Assembly: GCF_902706185.1 (NCBI RefSeq)
Contig: NZ_CACSJM010000016.1
Span: 1-57,467 of the forward strand
Reading direction: 5' to 3'
Length of the DNA: 57,467 bases
Source of the DNA: Roseomonas sp. 18066
Lineage (GTDB): Bacteria; Pseudomonadota; Alphaproteobacteria; Acetobacterales; Acetobacteraceae
Shown here: one piece after another, positions 45,898 to 55,942 of the stretch
How positions within the stretch are numbered: position 1 is the first letter of the stretch
How the letters are laid out: the number at the start of each line of letters is the position of its first letter
Program-made: the position numbers and the translations under genes
The notes under the pieces: model-generated
The model's input: only the letters and a program-made list of their open reading frames with translations
Databases searched by the model: none
Told to the model about the DNA's origin: nothing

Positions 45898-46022
45898 ATC
45901 GGCACGGTCCGGAGCAAGGCGAAGGGCCGGCATGACCGGGGCAACGCCCGCCACGGCCATGAGTTGCGCGCCGCGTAACCGCGGCGACGGCGAAAGGTTC
46001 CGTTAAAGAGAAGCAAGCAAGG

Positions 46023-46067
46023 GCGGGGGGAGGTATCCCCCCGCACCCCCTCTATTTCTGTCAGAAA
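46023..46067. repeat. Dispersed palindromic repeat, copy 5 (divergent form)
   Basis: Stem GCGGGGGGA / TCCCCCCGC (46023-46031 and 46036-46044), loop GGTA in place of the usual AATGAATT core, then ACCCCCTCTA and a TTTCTG-T-CAGAAA palindrome (46055-46067). Preceded by GAGAAGCAAGCAAGG, similar to the sequence before copy 8. It lies between co-directional amidohydrolase and aldo/keto reductase genes, ending 18 nt before the latter, so it becomes part of that gene's leader if transcribed through. Confidence 0.75.
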
Positions 46068-46085
46068 GCAGGGACACCGCAGACC

Positions 46086-46919
46086 ATGGCCAGCATTCCG
46101 AACGCCACCTCGGCGCGCATCGATATCCCGAAGCTCGGCCTGGGGACCTGGAAGCTCTCCGGCGCGGAAGGCCAGGCCTCGGTCGAAAGCGCGCTCGCCC
46201 TCGGCTACCGCGCCCTCGACACCGCCGACCGCTACGCCAACGAGACCGAGGTCGGCGCCGGCATGGCCGCCTCCGGCCTGGCCCGCGGCGACATCTTCCT
46301 GACCAGCAAGGTCTGGTGGGAAAACCTGGCGCCCGAGGCCATCGAGCGCTCGCTCGCCGGCTCGCTGAAGAAGCTCGGCACCGACTACCTGGACCTGTTC
46401 CTGGTCCATTGGCCGCGCCCCGACATGGACCTGCCCGCCGTGGTCAAGACCATGCAGAAGGCGCAGGACAGCGGGCTGGTCCGCCGCTGGGGCGTCTCCA
46501 ATTTTCCTCTGGGTCTGATGCAGGAGGTGGAAGCCCTTGGCGGCCAGCCGGCGGCCCTGCAGGTCGAGTACCACGCGCTGTTGTCCCAGAAAAAGCTGCT
46601 GGATTTCTGCCAGCCGCGCGGCATCGCGCTGACCGCCTATTCGCCGCTCGGCCAGGGCGCCCTGGCCGACCAGCCGGTGCTGGCGGAGATCGGCAGGAAG
46701 CACGGCTTCTCTGGCCTGCAGGTCGCGCTGGCCTGGCTGCTGAAGCAGGAGATGGTGGTTGCCATCCCCAAGGCCGGCCGGCGCGAGACGCAGCAAGGCA
46801 ACCTCGACGCCCTGGCGCTGATCGACAGGCTGGATGCGGCCGATATCGCCGCCATCGACGCCCTGCCGAAGGACTGGCGCCGGGTGAACCCCGACTTCGC
46901 CCCCGATTGGAACGCATGA
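46086..46919 (+). CDS. Aldo/keto reductase
   Basis: NADPH-dependent carbonyl reductase of the AKR superfamily (2,5-diketo-gluconate reductase-like size, 277 residues). The full catalytic tetrad is visible: D45 and Y50 (YRALDTADRY), K75 (FLTSKVWW) and H108 (FLVHWP). Later blocks GVSNFPLGLMQE, QVEYHALLSQ and AYSPLGQGAL are standard barrel strands; KAGRRETQQGN is a slightly altered cofactor-binding IPKxxxxxRxxxN motif. Substrate not evident. Confidence 0.92.
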   Translation: MASIPNATSARIDIPKLGLGTWKLSGAEGQASVESALALGYRALDTADRYANETEVGAGMAASGLARGDIFLTSKVWWENLAPEAIERSLAGSLKKLGTDYLDLFLVHWPRPDMDLPAVVKTMQKAQDSGLVRRWGVSNFPLGLMQEVEALGGQPAALQVEYHALLSQKKLLDFCQPRGIALTAYSPLGQGALADQPVLAEIGRKHGFSGLQVALAWLLKQEMVVAIPKAGRRETQQGNLDALALIDRLDAADIAAIDALPKDWRRVNPDFAPDWNA

Positions 46920-46929
46920 TCTAGGATAC

Positions 46930-46961
46930 AAGTGCGATGCGGCGCTTGCCGTGTCGCACTT
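46930..46961 (+). terminator. Hairpin after the aldo/keto reductase gene
   Basis: AAGTGCGA (46930-46937) pairs with TCGCACTT (46954-46961); an inner CGGC/GCCG stem with loop GCTT is separated by a TG/TG internal loop. Followed by CGTTGC, a poor T-run, so termination may be weak. The regulator gene begins 20 nt later. Confidence 0.5.
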
Positions 46962-46981
46962 CGTTGCGGTAACGCAGAAGG

Positions 46982-48124
46982 ATGTGGAACCCGTCCTGCC
47001 TGCCGTTGCCGGATTGGGAAACGCTGCTCGGCACCCTCTACGACGCCGCCCTGCAGCCTGACGCCCTGTCGCGTTTCGCCGAGCAGCTGCGCCTGACGCT
47101 CGGCGCCGGCAGCGTCGGCGTCTTCGCCGTCGATGGCCGCAGCGGCGCCCCGGTCGGCGCCATCCAGGCCAGCCAGATCGATCCGGAGGCGCTGGCGCTC
47201 TATGAGCGGCACTGGCACCGCGAGGATCCCTGGGCCCGCTTCGCCATCGACAACCCGCATCTGACCGTGCTGCGCGGCCAGGATGCGATCGCCGATGCCG
47301 ATTTCGCGGCCACCCCCTACTACAACGACTTCGCCCGCCATATCGACGCCTTCCACCTGGTCGCCGCCCGCGCGCCGCCGGATGCCCTGTCGCGCTTCGG
47401 CGTCGTCGCGGTGCACCGGCCGCAGCAATTCGGCGCCTTCGACGCGGCGGCGCTCGACACCCTGGCCGTGCTGCGGCCGCACCTGCAGCGGGCGATGCAA
47501 CTGGCCGAGCGGCTGCAGGCCGCCGAGCTGAAGGCCGAGCTCGGCTTTGGCGCGCTGGACGCGCTGCGCATGCCGGCCCTGGTGCTGAACGCCGAGGGCC
47601 AGCTGGTCATGGCCAATGCCGCCGCCGAGGCGATGGAACGCACCGGCGGCCCGCTGCGCTTCGGCCGCCAGAACGGGCGCCTGGCCGCCGCCATCCCGCG
47701 CGACACGCAATGGCTGCTGGCCGCCATCGGCCGGGCGGCGACCGGCGATTCCGGCGGCGCCCTGACCCTGCAGCATCCGGCGACCGGCGAGCGCCTGGCC
47801 GCCCTGGTCGCCCCGCTGCCGCGGGCCCTGCGCCACGCGGGCGCACGCGCCGCCGGTGGCGGCTTCGCCCTGCTGACCCTGCGCACCCTCGACGCCGCCG
47901 AGGATGCGGCGCGGCTGGAGCAGCTGCTGCGCGGGCTGTTCAGCCTGACCGTCGCCGAGGCCTCCACCGCCGCGGCCCTGGCGCGCGGCGCCACCCCGGA
48001 TGCCATCGCCTTCGCCCGCGGCGTGCAGATCAGCACCATCCGCACCCTGCTGCGCCGGGCGCTCGACAAGACCGGGGCGGACAGCCTGCGCGGCCTGGCC
48101 CGCCTGCTGGGCCGGCTGGGCTGA
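46982..48124 (+). CDS. LuxR-type helix-turn-helix transcriptional regulator
   Basis: 380 residues. The C-terminal ~60 residues fit a LuxR/GerE DNA-binding domain (FSLTVAEASTAAALARGATPD, then VQISTIRTLLRRALDKTGA). The N-terminal ~170 residues (WETLLGTLYDAALQPDALSRF, HWHREDPWARF) and a middle PAS-like segment (PALVLNAEGQLVMANAAAEAME) are of the kind often seen in orphan LuxR regulators; no autoinducer-binding signature or synthase gene is seen nearby. The target is unknown. Confidence 0.85.
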   Translation: MWNPSCLPLPDWETLLGTLYDAALQPDALSRFAEQLRLTLGAGSVGVFAVDGRSGAPVGAIQASQIDPEALALYERHWHREDPWARFAIDNPHLTVLRGQDAIADADFAATPYYNDFARHIDAFHLVAARAPPDALSRFGVVAVHRPQQFGAFDAAALDTLAVLRPHLQRAMQLAERLQAAELKAELGFGALDALRMPALVLNAEGQLVMANAAAEAMERTGGPLRFGRQNGRLAAAIPRDTQWLLAAIGRAATGDSGGALTLQHPATGERLAALVAPLPRALRHAGARAAGGGFALLTLRTLDAAEDAARLEQLLRGLFSLTVAEASTAAALARGATPDAIAFARGVQISTIRTLLRRALDKTGADSLRGLARLLGRLG

Positions 48125-48503
48125 GGCAGGCACGGCATGGACGTGAAGCGGCTCGCCGGCGGCAATCCGCAGATCCCGAAGGGCGAAGGCGACGCCCCCG
48201 TGCAGGCCTGGATCGCCGGGCTCGAGGGCTGGAAGCAGGACCAGGCCCGGGCGCTGGACGCGCTGGTGGCGGCGACGCTGCCCGGGGTGCGCAAGGCGGT
48301 GAAGTGGAACTCGCCGCTCTATGGCGTCGAAGGCCAGGGCTGGTTCCTCGGCCTGCATGCCCTGACGCGCTGCCTGAAGCTGGCCTTCTTCCGGGGCGCG
48401 TCGCTCGACCCGGTGCCGCCGGTCGGCGCCAGGGATCCGGCGGTGCGGTATGTCCACATCGCGCAGGGCGCGGCGCTGGACGAGGCGCAGCTGGCGCGCT
48501 GGA

Positions 48504-49148
<645 letters not shown>

Positions 49149-49200
49149 GGCGAACCATCTCCTGTCTGTTCCCCGGCAGAATGGCGCTTCCGCCGCCCGC

Positions 49201-49216
49201 GAATAATCCCGTATTC
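49201..49216. promoter_or_regulatory. Candidate LysR-type operator between divergent genes
   Basis: GAATA-N6-TATTC, a perfect 5-bp inverted repeat in the 101-nt gap between the PNPOx-like gene (-) and the LysR gene (+). LysR proteins usually bind such AT-rich dyads (T-N11-A type) in divergent promoters. Assignment is inference from position and symmetry. Confidence 0.4.
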
Positions 49217-49249
49217 TCGAAAGCCATTCTCTCGGAATCTGAAAGAAAA

Positions 49250-50197
49250 ATGGACCGGCTGGAGGCGATGGGGCTGCTGCTGCGGGTGGTGGAGCGGGGC
49301 AGCCTGACCGCCGCCGCGCGCAGCCTGCACATGCCGCTGCCCACCGTCAGCCGCAAGCTCGCCGAGCTGGAGGCGCATCTGGGCGCCCGGCTGCTGCTGC
49401 GCACCACCCGCCGCCTGGCGCTGACCGAGGCCGGCGAGGCCTATCTGTCCAGCGCCCGCCGCATCCTGGAGGAGGTCGAGGCCGCCGAGCGCCAGGCCGC
49501 CGGCGCGTTCGGCGCCCCGCGCGGCGCCCTGGTGCTGACCGCGCCGGTGCTGTTCGGCCGGCTGCATGTGCTGCCGGTGGTGGCCGATTTCCTCGAGGCC
49601 TATCCGGAGATCGCCATCCGCCTGGCGCTGTCCGACCGCAACCTGCATCTGGTCGACGACCATGTGGACCTGGCGCTGCGCATCGGCCCGCTGCCGGACA
49701 GCAGCCTGGTGGCGACGCGGCTGGGCGCCATCGGCCAGGTGGTCTGCGCCAGCCCGGGCTTCTGGGACGCCCATGGCCTGCCGGACCGGCCGGCGGCGCT
49801 GGCGGGCCTGCCCTGCGTCACCTTCGACTTCGTCACCGAAGGCGGCCTGCCGGCGCCGCTCTGGCGCTTCGGCGAGCGGGTGGCGGTGGCGCTGCGCCCG
49901 CGGCTGTCGGTCTCGACCGCCGAGGCGGCGGTGGCGGCGGCCGAGCGCGGCCTCGGCGTCACCCGGCTGCTGCGCTACCAATGCGCCGGGGCCCTGGCCC
50001 GCGGCAGCCTGGTCCGCGTTCTGGAAGCCTTCGAGCCGGCGCCGCGCCCGGTCAGCCTGCTGCACGCGCCGCGCGCCACCCTGCCGCTGAAGCTGCGCTT
50101 CTTCCTGGATTACGCCATCCCGCGGCTGCGCGCCGGGATCTCCGCGATCAGCCCGGCGGAGGCGCCGCCTCCAGCGCCGTCCACAGCGGCTCCTTGA
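49250..50197 (+). CDS. LysR-family transcriptional regulator
   Basis: 315 residues. N-terminal winged helix-turn-helix (MDRLEAMGLLLRVVERGSLTA split over helices, then AARSLHMPLPTVSRKLAELE), long linker helix and a periplasmic-binding-like effector domain. The pattern VVERGSLTAAARSL with LLLRTTRRLALTEAGEAY is typical of the AaeR/DsdC-like branch. ATG 49250 is chosen because it places MDRLEAM at the normal start; the preceding in-frame codons cover the operator region. Its 3-prime end overlaps dnaQ by 50 nt convergently. Confidence 0.9.
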   Translation: MDRLEAMGLLLRVVERGSLTAAARSLHMPLPTVSRKLAELEAHLGARLLLRTTRRLALTEAGEAYLSSARRILEEVEAAERQAAGAFGAPRGALVLTAPVLFGRLHVLPVVADFLEAYPEIAIRLALSDRNLHLVDDHVDLALRIGPLPDSSLVATRLGAIGQVVCASPGFWDAHGLPDRPAALAGLPCVTFDFVTEGGLPAPLWRFGERVAVALRPRLSVSTAEAAVAAAERGLGVTRLLRYQCAGALARGSLVRVLEAFEPAPRPVSLLHAPRATLPLKLRFFLDYAIPRLRAGISAISPAEAPPPAPSTAAP

Positions 50198-50855
50198 GCT
50201 TGCCCAGGAAGGCGCGGTGGGCGGCGAGCTCGTCTTCCGTCGGCAGGATCGGGCGCGGAACGCGGGCGGTGACGTCGGAGTCGACCGTGATCACCACGGG
50301 GGCGGCGACATTGGAGCGGGTGGCCAGCGCCAGGCCTGGCTGCTTGCCGCCCATCAGCTCCAGATAGACCTGGGCCAGCAGCTGCACGTCGAGCAGCGCG
50401 TTGTGGGCGGTGCGCATCGAGTTGTCGATGCCGTAGCGCCGGCACAGCGCGTCCAGGCTGTTCGGCAGGCCGGGGAAGCGCTTCTTGGCCAGCTGCAGCG
50501 AATCGACCATCCGCACCCGGTCCAGCGGGCCGCGGCCCGCGAGCTTCAGCTCGGCATCCAGGAAGCCGAAGTCGAAGGGCGCGTTGTGCGCGACGATCGG
50601 GTCGTCGCCCAGGAAGTCCAGCATGTCCTGGGCGATGGCCGGGAATTTCGGCTTGCCGCGCAGCATGTCCCAGGTGAAGCCGTGCACCTTCACGGCTTCC
50701 TCCGGCACCTCGCGCTCGGGGTCGATCAGCTGGTGGTAGAAGCGGCCGGTGGGGACCAGGTTGACCAGCTCGACCGCCGCGACCTCGAGCACGCGGTCGC
50801 CGGTCGCCGGGTCGAAGCCGGTGGTCTCGGTGTCGAGCACCAAAGTGCGGCTCAT
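50148..50855 (-). CDS. dnaQ: DNA polymerase III epsilon subunit (proofreading exonuclease)
   Basis: 3-prime to 5-prime exonuclease of the replicative polymerase. 235 residues, normal. ExoI motif [11 protein letters not shown] with D8 and E10, Exo[16 protein letters not shown], and Exo[17 protein letters not shown] with the catalytic His and Asp. The ATG overlaps the coaE stop (ATGA). The aroE-coaE-dnaQ order is conserved in alphaproteobacteria. The last 50 nt overlap the LysR gene. Confidence 0.95.
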   Translation of the reverse strand: MSRTLVLDTETTGFDPATGDRVLEVAAVELVNLVPTGRFYHQLIDPEREVPEEAVKVHGFTWDMLRGKPKFPAIAQDMLDFLGDDPIVAHNAPFDFGFLDAELKLAGRGPLDRVRMVDSLQLAKKRFPGLPNSLDALCRRYGIDNSMRTAHNALLDVQLLAQVYLELMGGKQPGLALATRSNVAAPVVITVDSDVTARVPRPILPTEDELAAHRAFLGKLKEPLWTALEAAPPPG

Positions 50856-51436
50856 CGAAGCTTCTCCAGCAGGCGCCGGATGCCGCGGCGCGCATGGGCG
50901 CGGGACAATCCGGTGCGGATCACGTAATCGGCGCGGCGCCGCTTCTCGGCATCCGGCGTCTGCCGGGCCAGGATGGCGGCGAGTCTTTCTTCACTCATGC
51001 CGCCGCGCCGCAGCACCCGGGCCTTCTGCACCGCGGCCGGCGCCGAGACCACCACCACGGCGTCGCAGCGCGCGGCCCCGCCGGTCTCGAAGAGCAGCGG
51101 GATGTCGAGCACCACCAGCCGCCGCCCCTGCCGCCGGGCGCGGCCGAGGAAGCGCCGCTCCTCCGCGCGCACCAGCGGGTGGACGATCTTTTCCAGGACC
51201 TTCAGCGCCGGCGGGTTGCCGAGGACGGCGCGGCGCAGCGCCTCGCGGTCCACGGCGCCGTCGCGGATGGAACCGGGAAAGGCGTCCCCGATCGGCGCCA
51301 CCGCGCGGCCACCGCGGGCCTGCAGCGCATGCACGGCCGCATCGGCGTCGAAGACCGGCAGGCCGTGGCGGCGGAAGGTGGCCGCCGCCGTCGACTTGCC
51401 CATCCCGATCCCACCGGTGAGGCCGAGGATCTTCAT
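50852..51436 (-). CDS. coaE: Dephospho-CoA kinase
   Basis: Last step of CoA synthesis: phosphorylates the ribose 3-prime hydroxyl of dephospho-CoA. 194 residues. Walker [10 protein letters not shown] (8-16), substrate region [10 protein letters not shown], lid region with [19 protein letters not shown] and a C-terminal [10 protein letters not shown] block. ATG 51436 starts 4 nt after the aroE stop; longer upstream frame lies antisense to the aroE frame and is rejected. Confidence 0.95.
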   Translation of the reverse strand: MKILGLTGGIGMGKSTAAATFRRHGLPVFDADAAVHALQARGGRAVAPIGDAFPGSIRDGAVDREALRRAVLGNPPALKVLEKIVHPLVRAEERRFLGRARRQGRRLVVLDIPLLFETGGAARCDAVVVVSAPAAVQKARVLRRGGMSEERLAAILARQTPDAEKRRRADYVIRTGLSRAHARRGIRRLLEKLR

Positions 51437-51440
51437 CGCG

Positions 51441-52280
51441 TCAGCGGCGCGGGATGTCGGCGGCGACGGTGTCGCGCAGATCGGCATCCACCGAAGGCGC
51501 CACGCCGAACCAGGCCTCGAAGCCCGGCCGCGCCTGGTGCAGCAGCATGCCCAGCCCATCGACGCCGACCAGGCCGCGGGCACGCGCGGCGGCCAGCAGC
51601 GGCGTCTCCAGCGGCACATAGACCGCATCCACCACCACCGCCTGGGCGGGCAGGGGGGACAGGTCGATCTCCAGCGGCGGCTGGCCGGCCATGCCGAGGC
51701 TGGTCGAATTGACCAGCAGCGCCGCATCCTCCAGCGGCGGGGAATCGGCGACGAAGACCGGCCCGCCGAGCTCGGCGGCCAGGGCCTCGGCCCGCTCGGC
51801 GCTGCGGTTGACGATGGTGAGCCGGGGGCAGCCGGCATCGAGCAGCGCCGCGGCGATGGCCCGCGCCGCCCCGCCCGCGCCCAGCAGCACCGCGGGGCCG
51901 GACGCGGCCTGCCAGGACGGCGCCTGCTCCCGCACGCTTTCCAGGAAGCCGAAGCCATCGGTGTTGGAGCCGAAAATCCGCCCGTCGCGGAAGACCAGCG
52001 TGTTCACCGCCCCCGCCCGCTGCGCCGTGGCGTCCACGCTGTCGCAGAGCGCGAAGGCGGCCTCCTTGTGCGGGATGGTCACATTGGCGCCCCGAAAACC
52101 CAGGGTCACCAGCGCCCGCACGGCCGCCGCGAAGTCGCCGGGCGCGACCTGCAGCGGGATATAGGTGCCGTCGATGCCATGGCGGCGCAGCCAATGGCCA
52201 TGCAGCAGCGGGGAGCGCGAATGCGAGGCCGGCCAGCCGAGCACGCCCGCCAGCCTGGCCTTGCCGGAGATGATCGTCAT
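51441..52280 (-). CDS. aroE: Shikimate dehydrogenase
   Basis: NADPH-dependent reduction of 3-dehydroshikimate in aromatic amino-acid synthesis. 279 residues. Shikimate-binding [14 protein letters not shown], catalytic Lys in [26 protein letters not shown]-binding GAGGAARA and NRSAERA, and GLGMLLHQA near the end. ATG 52280 is preferred; the open frame extends 68 codons into the gshB promoter region. First gene of the aroE-coaE-dnaQ operon. Confidence 0.95.
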   Translation of the reverse strand: MTIISGKARLAGVLGWPASHSRSPLLHGHWLRRHGIDGTYIPLQVAPGDFAAAVRALVTLGFRGANVTIPHKEAAFALCDSVDATAQRAGAVNTLVFRDGRIFGSNTDGFGFLESVREQAPSWQAASGPAVLLGAGGAARAIAAALLDAGCPRLTIVNRSAERAEALAAELGGPVFVADSPPLEDAALLVNSTSLGMAGQPPLEIDLSPLPAQAVVVDAVYVPLETPLLAAARARGLVGVDGLGMLLHQARPGFEAWFGVAPSVDADLRDTVAADIPRR

Positions 52281-52323
52281 GCGGCCATGAATCGACGGAG
52301 CCGCGGCGCCGGTCAATGCCCCT

Positions 52324-52343
52324 TTGCGCGGCTGCCCGCGCAA
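52324..52343. promoter_or_regulatory. Short hairpin in the aroE/gshB divergent region
   Basis: TTGCGCGG / CCGCGCAA, 8-bp perfect stem, loop CTGC, in the 133-nt gap that must hold promoters for both aroE (-) and gshB (+). Could be an operator or incidental; no -35/-10 pair is convincing. Confidence 0.3.
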
Positions 52344-52413
52344 GCCCCCCTGGCAATCCGCGCCGCGCAATGCCACCACTGCGGCAACAGAGCCTATGAG
52401 ACAGGAGCCCGGC

Positions 52414-53367
52414 ATGACGCGTGCTTTGAAGGTCGCGGTCCAGATGGACCCGATCCAGGGGATCAATATCGACGGCGACAGCACCTTCGTCCTGATGCTG
52501 GAGGCGCAGGCGCGCGGCCACCAGCTGTGGCACTACCACGTCCGCGACCTGACCCTGGCCGCCGGCCGCGTGCTGGCCCGCATGCAGCCGGTGACGGTGC
52601 AGCGGGAGAAGGGCGCCCACTACACCCTGGGCGAGCTGGCCGAATACGACCTGTCGGAGATGGACGTGGTGCTGATGCGCCAGGACCCGCCCTTCGACAT
52701 GGCGTACATCACGGCGACCCATATCCTCGAGCATGTCCACCCGAAGACCCTGGTGGTGAACGACCCGGCCAGCGTGCGCAACGCGCCCGAGAAGCTGTTC
52801 GTGATGCAGTTCCCGGAGCTGATGCCGGACACCATCATCACCCACGACCCGGAACAGGTGCGCAAGTTCCGCCAGAAGCACGGCGACATCATCGTCAAGC
52901 CGCTGTTCGGCAATGGCGGCGCCGGCGTCTTCCACCTGCGGCCCGAGGACAGCAACCTGAACTCGCTGCTCGAGATGTACGCGGAGAAGTCGCGCGAGCC
53001 GCTGATGATCCAGCAATACGTCCCCGCCGTGCGCCTGGGCGACAAGCGCATCATCCTGGTCGACGGCGTGCCGATGGGCGCCATCAACCGCGTGCCGGCG
53101 GAAGGCGAAAGCCGCAGCAACATGCATGTCGGCGGCCGCCCGGAAGCCGTGGCCCTGACCCCGCGCGACCGCGAGATCTGCGAGCGCATCGGCCCGGAGC
53201 TGAAGAAGCGCGGCCTGACCTTCGTCGGCATCGACGTGATCGGCGACTACCTGACCGAGATCAACGTCACCTCGCCTACGGGTCTGCAGGAACTGGCCCG
53301 CTTCGACGGGATCCACCTGGAGAAGGCGATCTGGGACGCGATCGAGGCGCGTAAAAGCGAAGGCTGA
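52414..53367 (+). CDS. gshB: Glutathione synthetase
   Basis: ATP-grasp enzyme that joins glycine to gamma-glutamylcysteine. 317 residues, the bacterial size. N-terminal [36 protein letters not shown]-grasp loops [16 protein letters not shown] and the C-terminal metal-binding [24 protein letters not shown] 52414 has CAGGAG upstream; ATG 52396 is an alternative. Stand-alone, followed by the composite repeat element. Confidence 0.96.
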   Translation: MTRALKVAVQMDPIQGINIDGDSTFVLMLEAQARGHQLWHYHVRDLTLAAGRVLARMQPVTVQREKGAHYTLGELAEYDLSEMDVVLMRQDPPFDMAYITATHILEHVHPKTLVVNDPASVRNAPEKLFVMQFPELMPDTIITHDPEQVRKFRQKHGDIIVKPLFGNGGAGVFHLRPEDSNLNSLLEMYAEKSREPLMIQQYVPAVRLGDKRIILVDGVPMGAINRVPAEGESRSNMHVGGRPEAVALTPRDREICERIGPELKKRGLTFVGIDVIGDYLTEINVTSPTGLQELARFDGIHLEKAIWDAIEARKSEG

Positions 53368-53387
53368 TGAGAGAAGAGTTGGGTAGG

Positions 53388-53616
53388 CCAGGGGAATGAA
53401 TTCCCCTGGACCCCTTCTTTTTCCTGTCAGATTGCCGTGTCCACGTGACGACAGGACGTGGCCCGGCCCAGCATCAGCGCGACCTTTGATCGAGCGCTGA
53501 TGTATTAAAACAGCGCCCCGCCGTGATGCCCGGGCGACGGCGCAGTTGAAGTGCAGGTCACGCCAAGGCCGGTGATCAGAAAAAAGATGGGGGTCTGGGG
53601 GAATTCATTCCCCCAG
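53388..53616. repeat. Composite inverted-end repeat, element B (copies 6 and 7)
   Basis: Fills the gap between convergent gshB and trmJ. Left end CCAGGGGAAT / ATTCCCCTGG (53388-53409), then ACCCCTTCTTTTTCCTGTC; right end inverted: CAGAAAAAAGATGGGGGT (53577-53594) then CTGGGGGAAT / ATTCCCCCAG (53595-53616). Interior: TGTC-CACGTGAC-GACA hairpin and a 9-bp CATCAGCGC / GCGCTGATG stem (53472-53480 and 53494-53502) at the place where element A has its terminator; here TATTAAAA follows instead of a T-run. Clearly homologous to 18370-18612 but diverged inside. Confidence 0.85.
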
Positions 53617-53621
53617 CCTTC

Positions 53622-54461
53622 TCAGTCTTCCTGAATCTCTGGCATCGGCGGATCCAGTTCTTCCGGACGCCCGCGTTTCATGCGGCCGCGGGACAGTTCG
53701 GTCACCACCCCGTGCAGGGTGCGCAGTTCCTGTTCCGTCACTTCGCCGCGCTGGAACCAGTGGCGCAGGTTGCGCACCATGCCCGGGCGCTTGGGCAGGT
53801 TGTCCAGGAAGCCGCAGGCGTCGAGCTCCCCGGTCAGGCGGCCAAGGAAGCCTTCCAGCTCCCCCTTGGTCGCCACCCGGGTCTCGTTGGTCATCAGCAG
53901 GCGGGGCGGCGTCTTGTCCTCCGCCGCGTTCCACCATTCGTAGGCCAGGATCATCACCGCCTGGGCCAGGTTCAGCGACATGTGGTCCGGGTTCAGCGGA
54001 TAGCGGACCAGGGTGTCGGCATGGGCCAGGTCGTCGTTCTCCAGTCCGGCGCGCTCGGGGCCGAAGAGGATGGCGGCGCGCTTTTCCTGGCCACGGCAGA
54101 TCTCCACCAGGTCCTCGGCGGCGGCGCGGGCGGTGCGCAGCGGGACGACCACGTGGCGCGGGCGGGGGCAGGTGGCGAAGACGCGGTGGCAGTCGGCGAC
54201 CGCGTCGGCCACCGTTTCATGCACCGTCGCCGCGTCCAGGATGCGGTCGGCGCCGGACGAGACGAACCAGGCGCGCTCCAGCGGCCAGCCGTCGCGCGGC
54301 GCCACCAGCCGCAGGTGGAACAGCCCGCCATTGGCCATGGCCCGCGCCGTGGTGCCGATATTCTCGGCCAGCTGCGGGCGCACCAGCACCACGATCGGGC
54401 TTTCGCCGGGGAGCGGCTTCAGGTCGGCGCCACCATCGCGGCCGGTCATGGGCAGGGTCAT
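53622..54461 (-). CDS. trmJ: tRNA (cytidine/uridine-2-O-)-methyltransferase TrmJ
   Basis: SPOUT-class methyltransferase; TrmJ methylates ribose at tRNA position 32. 279 residues. N-terminal VLVRPQLAENIGTTARAMANGG, the SAM-knot blocks ILFGPERAGLEND and PLNPDHMSLNLAQAVMILAYEW, and the family C-terminal helical region. ATG 54461 starts with a short polar extension; MTGRDGG four codons in is a possible later start. Confidence 0.92.
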   Translation of the reverse strand: MTLPMTGRDGGADLKPLPGESPIVVLVRPQLAENIGTTARAMANGGLFHLRLVAPRDGWPLERAWFVSSGADRILDAATVHETVADAVADCHRVFATCPRPRHVVVPLRTARAAAEDLVEICRGQEKRAAILFGPERAGLENDDLAHADTLVRYPLNPDHMSLNLAQAVMILAYEWWNAAEDKTPPRLLMTNETRVATKGELEGFLGRLTGELDACGFLDNLPKRPGMVRNLRHWFQRGEVTEQELRTLHGVVTELSRGRMKRGRPEELDPPMPEIQED

Positions 54462-54532
54462 CCTTCGGGGGGCTTTGAATCAGCGCCCCCCGATAGCCGC
54501 CCGGCGCCGCCGGCGAAAGGGCCGATCGGCGC

Positions 54533-54907
54533 TCAGCCCGGCCGGGCCAGGAAGGCGCGCAGGCTGGCGATCTCCTTCTCCTGCGCGGCGATGATCTCCT
54601 CGGCCATCTGGCGCATGGCGGGGTCGCGGCCATGGCGCAGCTGGATGCGGGCCATGGCGATGGCGCCCTCGTGGTGCGGGATCATGCTGGCGGCGAAGTC
54701 GCGATCGGCATCGCCGGTGAAGCGGACGGCGGCCATGCCGCGATGCATCGCTGCATTGGCGGCCTGCAGCTCGGCGGTGGAGGCGCTGGCGGCCGGGCCC
54801 GGGGCAGATGCAGCGGCGCCGTGGCCGGCATGCTGGGCGAGGGCGGGGGTGGCCAGAAACCCCGCCAGCAGGGCGAGGGCGACGGGGCGACAGCGGAAAT
54901 GCGGCAT
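54533..54907 (-). CDS. DUF305 domain-containing secreted protein
   Basis: 124 residues. Signal peptide 1-24 (cleavage after TPALA), then HAGHGAAAS and an Ala/Ser linker, then the DUF305 domain with [18 protein letters not shown] (His pair and Met residues, a likely metal site) and [19 protein letters not shown]305 proteins are often near copper-handling genes; none is obvious here. Separate transcription unit, 71 nt upstream of trmJ on the same strand. Confidence 0.9.
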   Translation of the reverse strand: MPHFRCRPVALALLAGFLATPALAQHAGHGAAASAPGPAASASTAELQAANAAMHRGMAAVRFTGDADRDFAASMIPHHEGAIAMARIQLRHGRDPAMRQMAEEIIAAQEKEIASLRAFLARPG

Positions 54908-55069
54908 GCGGCAGGGCTCCTGAGCGGGGTGCCGCCGGACAGTGCCGCCTTGCCATGGGGGGAAGGCAAGGGCCGCGCCCGGTCACGGCCCCGCGCAAAG
55001 TGTAACGCCGCGCTGGCGCGGGGGCGGGGCGGCGCCACATGATGCCGAGCCCCTTGCCCCGGACACCGC

Positions 55070-55942
55070 ATGTCGCTGCCGCTTTCCCTGCCGCCCCTGG
55101 CTGTTCCCTGGCGCGACCGCCAGGGCAGTTTTTCCCCCTTCAAGCTGGCGGTGCTGGTCGGGCTGTTCCTGCCAGGGCTGTGGCTGGCGGCGCTGGCGGC
55201 CCAGGGGCAGCTCGGCGGCCGGCCGATCATGGAGGCCATCCACACCACCGGCCTCTGGGCGGTGCGCATCCTCTGGCTGTCGCTGCTGGTCACCCCGGCG
55301 CGGCAGCTGCTGCGCTGGCCGCGGCTGATGCTGGTGCGGCGCATGGTGGGGCTGGGGGCCATGGCCTATGCCCTGCTGCACCTGGTGCTCTACGCGCTGG
55401 AGCTGAAATGGGACCTGGCCCGGCTGGTCACCGAGATCGCCCTGCGCATCTACCTGACCATCGGCTTCGTGGCGCTGCTCGGGCTGGTGGTGCTGGGGGT
55501 GACCTCGACTGATGGCTGGGTCAAGCGCCTGGGCGGGCGGCGCTGGGCGCTGCTGCATAAGGTGGTCTATGGGCTGGCCGGGCTGGCGGTGCTGCATTTC
55601 GCCCTGCAATCCAAGATCGACGTCACCGAGGCGGTGCTGATGGCCGGCCTGCTGCTCTGGCTGCTGGGCTACCGCGCGCTGGCGCCGAAAGGCGGGGCGC
55701 CGGGCATCGGGCGGCTGGTGCTGCTGGGGGTGGGCGCGGCGCTGGGCACCGCCCTGATCGAGGCCGCCTGGTACGGGGTCGCCACCGGGGTGCCGCCGCT
55801 GCCGGTGCTGGAAGCCAATCTCGATGTGGATTTCGGATTGCGGCCGGCGCTTTGGGTGGGGATCGCGGCGGCGGGGATGCTGGCGCTTCGGTTGGTGCGC
55901 GGGCAAGGGCAGAAGAAAAAGAAAGCAAGAGCGGGGGAATGA
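55070..55942 (+). CDS. MsrQ-like heme-binding membrane protein (YedZ family)
   Basis: MsrQ passes electrons from the quinone pool to the periplasmic methionine-sulfoxide reductase MsrP. 290 residues, longer than typical MsrQ (about 200). About six core helices carry candidate heme ligands H58 (IHTTG), the His of LLHLVLYALELKWDL and the His pair in RRWALLHKVVYGLAGLAVLH; two further hydrophobic helices follow at about 205-225 and 255-275. No msrP gene is adjacent. The last residues (KKKKARAGE) and the TGA stop are encoded by repeat copy 8. Confidence 0.82.
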   Translation: MSLPLSLPPLAVPWRDRQGSFSPFKLAVLVGLFLPGLWLAALAAQGQLGGRPIMEAIHTTGLWAVRILWLSLLVTPARQLLRWPRLMLVRRMVGLGAMAYALLHLVLYALELKWDLARLVTEIALRIYLTIGFVALLGLVVLGVTSTDGWVKRLGGRRWALLHKVVYGLAGLAVLHFALQSKIDVTEAVLMAGLLLWLLGYRALAPKGGAPGIGRLVLLGVGAALGTALIEAAWYGVATGVPPLPVLEANLDVDFGLRPALWVGIAAAGMLALRLVRGQGQKKKKARAGE

